Source of the DNA: Onthophagus taurus
Taxonomy: Eukaryota; Arthropoda; Insecta; Coleoptera; Scarabaeidae
Length of the DNA stretch: 64,000 nucleotides
Assembly (NCBI RefSeq): GCF_036711975.1
Contig: NC_091973.1
Location: 2,108,001-2,172,000, forward strand
Direction of reading: 5' to 3'
Shown here: positions 12,201-22,800 of the stretch, piece after piece
How the letters are laid out: every line of letters starts with the position of its first letter
How positions within the stretch are numbered: position 1 is the stretch's first letter
Notes under the pieces: generated by a model
Database searches by the model: none
Told to the model about the DNA's origin: nothing
What the model saw: only the letters and a program-made list of their open reading frames with translations
Position numbers and translations under genes: made by a program

Positions 12201-13200
12201 GGAGTAATCCCTATTTAAAATCCAATTTTATATGAAAAGGGTTCAAAATTTTTTGAGGTAAAGGTGTAACTCTTAAAAAAGAAAATTAATTACCTTAAAT
12301 ATTTAAATGCAGGTACATTTCGAGCCCAATGTATTGATAAAAATAATAACCTTGAGCCACTTTCACAAATATAATGTGTATTAAGATAAGGCGGAACTGG
12401 GCCTGGCGTTTCTAAGTTAAAGGCAACATGTTGGTCTTGAAGAAGGGGTCCTTCGAATTCAAAATAATTATCTTCTGCAGTTAATGTGAGATCACTTCCG
12501 TTCATACACTGGATCCGTGCGATAGAATCGAGAGCTTTTGAAATTAATTGTTTCTCTCTGGCGTTGTTTAAAGCGTCTGTTAGTTCGCCGGTGCCGGTGT
12601 TGGTGCTATCCATGGATGCGTCGTCTTCATAGCTGAGATGAGATGGTGAGGTGTGATACGGAAATTCGGGTAATGGTCCGATGCGTTTGGTGAAAATGTT
12701 GCTTAAGGCTGGGTTAAATGATTGTTGTAATAAAGATGGGGCTTCTGAGGAGAGATCTTTTCTGATGAAAATTTTGTTGACTTCGTTTGTGTTGTAGGTG
12801 GATGTTGTGTTATTTGGATATTCTTTTTTGACGATCATTGGTTTACGTTCGTGTTGAACAGCTAAAACTACTCAATTAGTACGCTTAAAATAATTAATGA
12901 AATAAGTAAAAGTTAAACTTACAATCGCTTCTCATTCCGCAGGCGAGACATTTTTGTAGTCGACAATATTGGCACCTATTTCGATGGTGTTTGGTGACCT
13001 CGCAGTTCTTATTACCCCGACACTGATAACCCAATTGTTTACGAATCGACCTCTTAAAAAAACCTTTACAACCCTCACAGCTGATCGCCCCATAATGACG
13101 CCCTGATGCCCTATCACCGCAAACGACACACAACTCTACAAACCAATAGAAGGAAAAAATCGTACCATAAACTTTCAAGCTTACACAAACCTTGTTCCAT
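9202..13200 (-). CDS. Hr78: Nuclear hormone receptor HR78-like (NR2D, TR2/TR4 group)
   Basis: Five exons (13191-13200, 12923-13135, 12294-12861, 9450-9842, 9202-9397) join in phase into 459 residues. The second exon is the DNA-binding domain: [20 protein letters not shown] with P-box [11 protein letters not shown], two C4 zinc fingers, and the HR78/TR2-TR4 signature [20 protein letters not shown] across the splice. A variable hinge (about residues 85-200) leads to the ligand-binding domain from about residue 230, with [27 protein letters not shown] and a C-terminal [20 protein letters not shown]. Family members bind direct repeats of AGGTCA and repress or modulate other receptors; fly Hr78 acts in molting and metabolism. 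The A/B region is only about four residues, so alternative 5' exons are possible. The first donor is the weak GTTTGT. The 2.45-kb intron holds a satellite array. Confidence 0.92.
10180..11965 (+). repeat. Satellite array with a dimeric unit of about 350 bp
   Basis: About five copies spaced 335-350 bp. Each is a dimer of two related halves of about 175 bp, one with AACTAAAAGCGATTTTTCAA and the other with AACTAAAAGTTATTTTTCAA. The landmark CCACAAGGATCCTTCAAG recurs near 10418, 10768, 11118, 11452 and 11785. Short open frames of 60-72 codons are by-products of the repeat. The array lies in an intron of the HR78-like gene. Confidence 0.9.
11975..12250 (+). mobile_element. Degraded DNA-transposon transposase fragment (hAT-like, tentative)
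   Basis: Coding-like stretches appear in different frames: [13 protein letters not shown], then [20 protein letters not shown], then [11 protein letters not shown]. The tryptophan pair preceded by C-E resembles the EWW/DWW stretch ahead of the C-terminal dimerisation region of hAT transposases. Frame changes and stops separate the pieces, so it is dead. Family assignment is weak because the fragment is short. Confidence 0.4.
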
Positions 13201-13920
13201 AGCAAAGGAGTTGATACCGTTTTCGGTGAAATTGTGTTGATGATTTTTTGGAGAGTGATTGCGTGGCAGAATCAGTCCATTCTTTTGGGCGTTAAACTAG
13301 TTTTCGTGAAATATTTGCCCTGACCTTTCATTGGTGCTAAAATATGATCGCATTGAGCAAGGTTCACGACCTTACACCTGCCACAAATACTCAATATCTA
13401 ACGACATCTAGTGAATTACTTTTTAAACACTACTTTATAGACAGTTATTTTTTCCCAAACAGGATTCTTTATATACTGCTGCTATCTATTCGTCACTAAT
13501 CCGAACTACTCAATTTAAATAATAATTATTATTCCTCATACTCTTGATTTACAAACATTTTTAAATATAATTAGGCCTTGTATTATACCTTAGGATCTAA
13601 TTAATAGGATTAATACCTAACTACATTAATTGTAACTCTATAACGAGCATGTCTTCAGATCCCGCCAAAAATCTCGGTTATAACGAGGAAAAAAATAGTT
13701 TGGAAATCCATGGGGTCGATTTAAATTTATCCCTTGGATGCTCCTTCTTCACTGTATTGTAATCTATAAAATAATAAATTAAATTGTAATTAATCATTTT
13801 ATTTCCTTAAGAAGCAATTCAAAACGACGCAAAATATTAAATAAAACAATTCTATTTCATAGAAAACGATTTCAAATAAACGATTTTTGAACCAATTGTA
13901 CTGATTTCTAGGAAATGAAC
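13201..13920. other. 5' flank of the HR78-like gene
   Basis: No gene seen. The region must hold the receptor promoter and any further 5' non-coding exon. AGGTTCACGACCTTACACCTG near 13360-13380 contains receptor half-site-like AGGTTCA and TGACCT-related strings; this is inference only. Confidence 0.3.
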
Positions 13921-13924
13921 AGAT

Positions 13925-14035
13925 GATCCGCCTTATTGGCGCCTACCCGAATAACTGTCTCTGCAACCTGCGTTATAGGCGCCCAAACAATGAGAAATCG
14001 ACCATACGGCCCGTCTTATAGGCGCCTAACGTGAG
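13925..14035. promoter_or_regulatory. Three copies of a TTATAGGCGCC motif
   Basis: CTTATTGGCGCCTACC, GTTATAGGCGCCCAAA and CTTATAGGCGCCTAAC lie within about 110 bp, roughly 45-55 bp apart, in the same orientation. The text between them is not repeated. The core TA(T/A)GGCGCC contains the palindrome GGCGCC. This looks like a spaced cluster of binding sites about 0.75 kb upstream of the receptor start; no known factor is assigned. Confidence 0.45.
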
Positions 14036-15260
14036 TAAACTTGTTGCAAATTCTGCGAATTCACCGCTCGATAATAACACCTGCATCTCGTAAATTTTTT
14101 TTAAATTCGTCCTTGCAGCCAAAATTTAACGTATTATTTAATGCGGAAATCTCATCCAGATGTATAAAAATATGTATTAGTAATTTATAAAGATAATTTA
14201 GGAGTCATACCCAGAATGCTAATTAATGTTTGAACACTTTTAACCCTAAACTACCTAAATTATATAATTTGTTTATTAACACTTTGCCGTCCGCACGTTT
14301 CGCAAAAATTTATTCGCTTGGCGCCGGCAGAAAATTCAGATTACTTATTACAGATTATCCGTGCAAAAAGTCAAGGCCCCTCACTTTAGAGATCGATATC
14401 TTCGCAACTGATCGATGAAAAAAATTGCGACAGTTTGTTGTAATCACGTAACATATGATAATTTGAAAATTTTCGGATCCGCGGTTTTCTTTTTATCGCG
14501 AGTTAAATGAAAAAAGTACCCGATTTTTGAGTGTGCCGGCAATTTTGTCAACTTTGCGATTTTTTTTCTCGAAAACTATGGTACGCGAAAATTTGAATTT
14601 TGAACAAGTGGTAGCCTGATGTGTTCTTAATGAGTGACATATTATATTTTTTCGATATTCCATACACTTTCACGGAAAATCGAGGTTTAGTAAGACGCCG
14701 TTATGTCGAAAACGGCTGGGTGTATTTCTTCGCGGATTTGACCAAAATATGTCAAATAATGTCGGATTCCGTTATTAGTTTTTCAAAATTAAAGCTCCCT
14801 AATTTTTTTAAGAGCGATTTATAGCTTATTTCATGCATAGTGTTAACCAAAAAATTTTATTATTAAATTTAATTTAGTTATTTGACAGCATCTGAAGAGT
14901 AATCGTACCAATTTAGAACTTTTTTGAATCAACGTTGGCTGAGATATGAGATTTTAAAGAGCGTGGTGAAATTTGCCAAAAAAAAACTTAAAATGAAAAT
15001 AACTCGAAAACGAAAAACGCTACGTACCAATAACTTTTATGAAAGTCAACATATTTTTTTATGTAATTAAAAGGTGTAATAAAAACTATAGCAATCCGTT
15101 TAAAATAACGAAGGTATGGTCTACTTCCGGTAGACCGGAAGTTTTTAGATCGAAAGTTCCGAATGAACAACCTACGCTACCAAAATTTCATAACTGTACG
15201 AATAGTGGAACCTAAAAAAGTTTGAATGAACCAATTACGTGAAACATCCTGTATAATTAT
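14036..15260. other. Probable dispersed repeat, right end TACAGGATG-type
   Basis: AT-rich DNA without a gene. It contains phrases found in other repeats of this window (CTCGAAAAC near 15002 and TTCTCGAAAACTATG near 14570) and closes at about 15253 with ACATCCTGTATAATTAT, the complement of the TATACAGGATGT terminus seen at 17595. No matching left end was found, so extent and class are uncertain. Confidence 0.4.
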
Positions 15261-16458
15261 AATAAGAGTTTTTAATATATTCCATTAAATAATTCATTTT
15301 GGTTACAAAAACGGTTTTTATAAAACTATCAAGAATTTGAAGGAGCGATTTTTATATCTGCGCAGAATAACAACGTCCTAAATATACAAAAAGGCAATAA
15401 AACAACTGTAGAATTTAAATACATTTCTAAGTAATTCTAACCACTGCAACTAATGCTAAAATGTCCAAAGCATTTATACTTACTTTTTCCAAAATAAAAC
15501 GTATAGGAAAGAATGGAATTTGCTGGAAAGATTATTTTAGACGAGGTGAATAAATAAATAAAAAGAAGTACTGAAGCTAAACGATTTTTAAATGAAAATA
15601 GCAAAAAAAATAAACATATATTCTGAACAAGTACAACTATGACTAAAGTATTAAGATCACTGTGTATAAATACTTATAAAAATACTTAAATCGAATAATT
15701 AATATTGCAAAGTGTTCAAATCCAACAATTGAGTTAGGTTATTTTTTTTTCTTTTAGTGTGTAACGAAATTAATAACGAAAATTAATCCGAAATTAATAA
15801 CGACAATAAGTAGCACCGTCTCTGGTAATATTGCAAAAAGTTACTTTAATCGTTTTTCTTTATATCACAAAAACTACAAACAGAAAACTAAACTCATAAA
15901 GAACTTAAAAATAAATAAATAAATCTTCTTTGCTAAAACTAAACGACAACTTGGAATTGATTGAAAGATTGGAATTAAAATAATCCAAAGATAAAAGGAA
16001 AAAGTCTCTCTTAAGTGTAACTCCTACTTTTAATAGCAACCCACGCTATTAAAAAAAAATAAATGAAAACGTTTATAGTATTACAAAAAATACTGCTGGA
16101 ACAACCTAGAGTGAAAAAAAAAACTTTCTTATTGTGTAAAAACCCTGTACTTAGTGTACCTTAATAATTTCTTTTTATCTAAAGGTATAAACCGTACGTT
16201 TACGTTAACATTAAATACACAATAACATTTCTAAATAACATTATTATTAATAAACGTTTCAAAATATATAAATATTAAATATGCTCCTTATTTTTTTTTC
16301 TTTTCTTAACATATTATAGAGCAACAACAGTAAACATGAACAAACGTATATAAATGTATTAAGACTACTAAATACCGGCGTTTTCGTCGTTTTATTAAAC
16401 TAGCTAGGTGAACAGCCATCGGAGATCATATTGAAACGAGCATATTTTTTACCTATCT
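15261..16458. other. 3' flank of the Myt1-like gene
   Basis: AT-rich, with no coding signal. Several TTTATT strings (AATAAA on the minus strand) fit a long 3' UTR of the leftward-transcribed kinase gene. Confidence 0.4.
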
Positions 16459-19155
16459 TTACATGTTGTAAATAACCACTCGGGATACTTTCCTCGGTGG
16501 AGTCACGCACGGTGTTGTTTCAATATCCATATTAGCATCCATATTCCTAAATTTTCAAAATCAATATTAATATAGAATTTATAATTTATATAAAAATTAT
16601 TTATTAAATTACTTACATTTCGTTTTGAGCATTGATGCAAACAGGGACTGGATCTCGATCCATTGTTTCAGCAACACTTGCCCTCCAAACTTCCTATAAA
16701 ACAAAAATTTATTTATTATTAGATTTATATTATTTTAAGTTTTAATTAAAAGCTTACGTAATAATTAACGCGTGGGACAAGGAGTTGTGCCGACAAATTT
16801 TCTTTAACAACCGCCGTGTTTAAAATCTGCTTCGCTTTTGGACGGGCGTGTGGCTTAGGAGCCATCATCTTACACATCAAAGTCTTCAATTTTTTCGGAA
16901 CAACTAAAAACGATTTAAAACATTATTTTTAACCCAAAAAAATCAAATAATACATTTTAGAACCGCCACTCACTTCATCATTCCTTAATTGTTAGCTTTC
17001 ACAAAAATTAAAATACATTTTAAGATAAAAATTTTTAATTAACTTACTGGTAAAGCATGGATCATCGTATGATCCATTACGGAGTCGTCGCCATAATGGT
17101 CCATTAACCGGCAAGATCAAATCAGTTGCTAATTCAAGCATCGTTATTCCCAAACTAAAAATATCAGCTGCGGCTGTTACTTTTCCCTCCAACACTTCTT
17201 TCGCTAAGTATTTTGCGTCACCTTCAGTTATATCAAAGGTTTTTACTTGATTTTCTTCGGTTTTCTAACAAAATTAATAATATTGATTAATTAAAAGTCT
17301 TAAAAATTTTATTTTGATTTATATAATATCGCTAATTAGAGTTCAAACCCAAGAAAAATTATGGCAAAAAGTATCACAGCAAACTCCTCATTAAATTTTT
17401 AAACCAAAAATTTTTCAAATCTAGCAGAGATGTAAATTAACTTTATCCATCAAAAACTAAATTATTGATATAATGTTAAAGGTTGGGGAAGCAATGAAAT
17501 GTTTGTGTAGAAAGAATATCATAGAAAAAAGTGCCCACATAGCTACTAAGAACACTACAGATTCCCATTTTGGAAAGATCGACTGTTGGGCATTTATACA
17601 GGATGTCCCCTATCTTCTGTATTATGTGGTTGAAGGGAGCTGTTTAAAGTCGTCCAATAGGAGATCGCAAATCAGACACGGGTTTTTGGCCCGCCGCGCC
17701 CTTCATAATACGTTTCTCACGAGTGCTCACCAATAGATTCGACACGGAAAGAGTTAAATTCCGCTATTAGACGACTTTAAACATTTTGAAAAATTTTTAT
17801 TAGAAAAATCGCTTCAGAATAATGTATAATTCAACCCTGTATAGTGCATTGAAAGATATTTGGATCTACACTCTGAGCTTTCCATTGGAAGAATCGTTCT
17901 TTCATCCTTGTTGTCTTCATTATTAAGTACAAGGATGAATTCCTGGAGGAAAGAGGAAGAAAACGCCACTAGAATATAAGATGGATGTAATTTGGGAAAC
18001 CATGGGAAAATATCAATATGACAATTTTGCATCCTTAACCAAGGTGGGTCGATCTTCCAACGTTTTTCTTTCTCAGAGGCTTACTGGATGGCATTTTTGC
18101 AATGTGTAACTTCATGTTTTCAAGTGTAACCACGATTTAGACCTTTTGAGGAGATGGCGCCCAGCAAAATGTAGGTTTTTGTTATACTTATTTATTCTTT
18201 GTATTCATTATATGTTATAAAAGCATAAATAAATGTTTATAATGCAATAAATCAAGAAATAATAAAGATATGGTCCTTAAGAAGCATTTTTGAGGATGGA
18301 TAAAAGACAAAATTAATACCACCTCTAATTAGAAGTGAGCAAGACCGAAATGTTAAAACCAAATTGTACAAAAAACTTTTTAATTTACTTGATACAAGTA
18401 TTTTTTTCTTGTAACTTACCGTGATGTCAAAAAGTAAATCAAAATCGCCCAATTTATAAATCCCATCAGTTGAAATCATAATATTTTCAGGTTTGATATC
18501 GAGATGGATTAATTTGCGATCGTGCAAATGATTCAAAGCATGAGCCATATCGGTGAGAATATCCAAAAGTTGTATTTCGGTGATGGAGTGGTTAGTTTTA
18601 GAGTAAGTTCCCAAACTTAATGCGCAAAGTTCTAATTGGGTAAAAACTCTAGACATTTCTTCCCAGGCGAAATAAAATTTAACGATGTTCTGATGGTTGC
18701 CAATTCTTTCGAGAAGCTTGATCTCTTCGTAATTATTTTTGGTTAAGTACGCTTTCTTGGTAATTTTGACTGCATAGCCTTCTTCGTTTTCTCGAGAAAT
18801 GACCTTGTAGACAACGCCAAAGGAACCTTCGCCGAGGGTGTCTTGAATCTTGTACATCTGAGCGAAATAAGTCTTCTTGATCGATGGGTTGTAATTCGGG
18901 CTCAATTGTGCTGGTTTATCAAACGCTAAAATGCGAGCCTCTTGGGTACTAAAAAGCAATTTATGCGTTCCAATCGGTGAAAAGTGTTTCTTTTGTAACA
19001 CCGGACATGTCATATGTAACCGAGCATTCGCCTCCACCTCCTGCGACAACATAAATACAAAGTGAGGTTATGTTTCTAACGGAACGGAATATAAAAGAGA
19101 TTTTTATGTAATTTTATCGTACCTTCTTTGTCAGCAATTTATCGGTGAATTCCAT
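16459..19155 (-). CDS. Myt1: Myt1-like CDK1-inhibitory kinase with variant DFD and AKE motifs
   Basis: Six exons (19123-19155, 18420-19040, 17048-17264, 16758-16903, 16617-16693, 16459-16546) join in phase into 393 residues. Myt1 phosphorylates Thr14/Tyr15 of CDK1 to hold cells out of mitosis. The kinase domain starts near residue 79 with the glycine loop GEGSFGVVYKV, the ATP lysine in GYAVK, the Wee1/Myt1-type catalytic loop HLDIKPENIM, and helix-F motif AADIFSLGITMLELA followed by LPVNGPLWRRLRNG, which resembles fly Myt1. Two oddities: the magnesium loop reads KLGDFDLL instead of DFG, and the APE motif reads AKE. The tail has a TPPRK CDK-type site. No membrane segment was seen after the kinase domain, unlike vertebrate Myt1. 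It could be an active divergent kinase or a weakened paralogue. Wee1 is less likely (it has a DLG loop). Confidence 0.85.
17595..17843. mobile_element. Short MITE-like element in a Myt1 intron
   Basis: The left end is TATACAGGATGTCC; the right end is TTCAACCCTGTATA, its rough complement. Inside, TTTAAAGTCGTCCAATAG near 17645 is answered by CTATTAGACGACTTTAAA near 17765, giving a partial stem. It is about 250 bp without coding capacity. The ends resemble those of the fold-back element at 4330-5524. Confidence 0.6.
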
Positions 19156-19838
19156 CAATGGTAAGCTTCGATTTACTCGTTTTCGGTTCGACATCTTCGA
19201 GGTTAGAAGTTGATAATGTTAACCGGTTGTTGCGGACAACTCGCGAACGTTCTGCACAGGTTCAACACGTCTGGAAGAATGACGCCATGTTGTGGTGCAC
19301 TCCGCTTATATACAAAGCACGCATGCGCGCCATTTCGAAATAATCGACTCTGATTGGTTAAGACCAGTTTTGGTTAACGGATATCTTATTATTTATTGCC
19401 TTTCCAAGAAATATCTTTCTTTCTTTTTCTAACATCACAGTACAGATTATCCAAAAGATCGTTTTCTTCCCATTTTTTCTTGGATTAATTTCTTTTTTGG
19501 ATCAAACTTTAAATATGTGTTTATGATAATTACGATAATTTAATTAATAAATAATTTTAGATTTAGAAAAGATTTTTTTGGACTTGCGCTGTACATTTTG
19601 CTGCGACGAACAATGTAAGGCGCATGTGTGGAATTATTTCCAACGGTTTTGTTGTTCTTGGAACAGATTGATTTCCGAGAAATGTTTATCCATAGAATTC
19701 AATAACATGATTTATTTTTTGGTTAGATTTGATATTAATTATCTTTTAAATAAGATGTTTTAAGGGCTTTTAAGAAGTAATTATGTGACTTTTTTTTCAG
19801 AAATACTTTTATTTACCTTAAATTACTTAAAAATAATT
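19156..19838. other. Region between the Myt1-like start and the next gene's end
   Basis: Promoter side of the kinase gene (transcribed leftward) and 3' flank of the large secreted-protein gene (also leftward). The first 200 bp are CG-richer (TCGCGAACGTTCTGC near 19242), as expected of a housekeeping promoter. No ORF is supported. Confidence 0.4.
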
Positions 19839-22800
19839 TCAACCGTACTTTTTAACAGTTAATAATGAGCTTAATTTAGTTGAAGGTGCCAATAAATAAA
19901 TGTTTCCGTTTAAATTGAATGGAACCAAAGACCTCAAGCCATCAATTTCACCTTGTGATTCGATTATCCAACCTTCAACATGTTTGTACACGTATACAAA
20001 GAATTGGTTCGTTTCTGTAACGACGTTTAAGTAAGCGTCTTTAGTTCTTTCTCCGCCCAAATAAAATCTTGACACGGAAATGATCTCCGATTCTTGATGG
20101 ATGTTTTGGTAGATGTAAAAATTGTTGTAATCCACATTGTATTTTAAAATAACTAAGGGCGAATCTCTTTGCGCTAAAATTATTTGAGTTTCTCCGTTTA
20201 GTACTATGTCAGTAACTGATATTGCTCCAGATCCAACAAAATTTCTTAATAATTCAAACTAAAATAAAAATAATTAATGTTAGATAAAAGTCTTAATATG
20301 AATAAATGCAATTATACAGGAATACAGAGTTATTCCAAAAATTTAAATGAGTTATTAAGACAAATGTGAAATTAGTTGCATACATTTAGGTATTTTTCAT
20401 AGCTAATGTGGGATTTTTAAACCAGTTTTTGTAAAATACAGTAAAATTTTTTAATATTATAACCCATATATACATTTAAAAATGGCACCCTTCATAAAAT
20501 TTGTATTTATAGTCCAATTTTGGATTGATATTTAATTAAAAGTTCTTAGAGAACAACTTCTCAACATTTAACTCTACTTCTTAATCTTATTAATAATTAA
20601 GCCTCGGTCGCAAGCGACCTCATCTTAGTGATTAAGATTGTATCAATCTAAAATTGGTCATCATATAGTGGCGCAACCTGCCTCGGCTTTGTGATGTTGA
20701 ATCGTTGATTTTTTTAGTAATTAAGCCGAGGTTGCTTCAATTTTTAACATATCAATCAGAAACTAATAGTCATATTGTAGCGCCTCGGCGTTATCAAATA
20801 TACTTCTTAATCTTATTAGTAATTAATAAGTGATTAAGATTGTATCAACCTAAAACTGGTAATCATATAGTGGCTTTATCAAGTTGAGTAGTTGATCTTT
20901 TTAGTAATTAAGATTATATTAATCTGAAACTGGCAAATTTTACTATTTTTATTAATTAAAATTACCTGCTTAACATGTTCATTAAAAATGAAAATATCTG
21001 TGCTTGTTCCACTAAAAATACTTGTAGAATCAAAAATATTTCCTATAATTAAAATTAATCCTTGAGGCGAATTAAATAGATACAACGTCCAAGCACCCTT
21101 CGTTGGTATTTTTTGAACTAATTCAACCAAACCCTAAAACAAAGCACTTAATAATAAAACCATTAAAAATATTTAAAATAAACATTACATTTGAATGCCC
21201 AAATTTGTAAATAACACAATCTAAATTATGAGTTGTCGCTGATTGTTCATAAAATCTTGTTAGAACAACATAAACTTCGCCCATATATTCGAAATATTTG
21301 GCTCCTGTTATAAAACCTTCTGTTAAATTGAATTTAGTGTAAGTTTTTAACCCTTTCAAATCTGTCCAAGTTAAAATTGTTGATTCGGAATTGTTTCGGT
21401 TTAAATTTTTGGTGCAAAGTCGACTGTAACTGATGGTGTTGGTAATTAAATGGGCCGAAATTGAATCTGTTTGATAACTGAAAATTCTATCTGAAGATTC
21501 ATGACTGATAGTTTGAAGGGAATAATTATTAGTAATTTTTAGTACATGTTGGCTTTGACAATTGCAACCTTCTTTTGGAAGGCCACAATTATTTCCTGGT
21601 GAATCATCAATCATATTAATTAAAACCCCATCGGGTTTATCAATAATTTCTGCTGATATTGTGTTAGGAATATTAATTTGGAGTTCATCAACTTTTTCTA
21701 AGTACATGTAATCTTGAGGCATATTTTTGATGTTAATTTTGTGATTTTGAACGACGTTTTGAATTTCTTTAACAATTTCTTCGTTTTGCTTCGTTTTGAA
21801 ATAAATTTCATTCGAGTTTAAGAATTGGTTAACATTTTTGATGTCAACTCCATTGATTTTATTCGTTTTTACATTTCCATTTAATTCAGTTACATTACCA
21901 AGGACTAAATCGTTTAAGAACTTTGCAGGTTTCCCATAAAATACGCTTAAATTATATTTTTTTAAAACATCCGCATCGTTTATAAAGTTTAACGTAACGT
22001 TTCCTTGAATTGTAAGGTTTCCTTCGAAATTCTTCGACGTTAAATTGATGTCTTTATCAATTTCAACAATATCGTTTACTATAACGTTGTTTAATTTTAC
22101 CAAATTAATCGATTTTTTTGTTTCGATAGCATCGAAATAATAAACTCCAGATAATTCTTGGTTGACACCGTCTTTTTTAAATCTGTTTAATAAAAATTTG
22201 TTGAAATCCACGGTGTTATTCACGTGGAATAAGCTTAAATTTCCTACGATGTCGGATGTGGCGAATTTAGCTTTTGGGATGGATTTCAAATCGTCCAAGT
22301 TAACTAGATGGGATGTATTTAAGCCCGAAATGTTTGTAGTGTTTAATTTTTTAACGTTCAATCCCGAGTTGAACACTTTGTGGCCTTTGATTTTTATTTT
22401 ATTAACTATATCTTTTGTTATTAAACTGTCGTTTATGTTTTTGATTATTATAGCATTTACTATTGGGATATCGGCGTTTCCATCAATTTCTGCGCTTGAA
22501 CATGTTAAGATTTTGAATGTTTTGAAACCATTTATTAACTAAAAAAAAAATATTTTATTATAAAAAATAATTCATTTAAATATAGTCATCATTGCAAGTA
22601 TGCAACCAATATCACAGTACCCGTATTGCAATACGCATACTGTGATATTGGTTGCATACTTGCAATGATGACGTCGGGTATGATAATTATGTTAATTTAA
22701 TGCAAGGTTTTAAATATATTTAGAGATAGATTTTTTGTGGTTTGTATTGAAACCAATTACTTGAAATAACCACGCTCTGCTACCACTGTTAATGGAACGA

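Noticed and set aside
17814-18032. 72-codon minus-strand frame in a Myt1 intron as a gene
   Set aside because: No motif, no splice logic; it lies in repeat-rich intron DNA.
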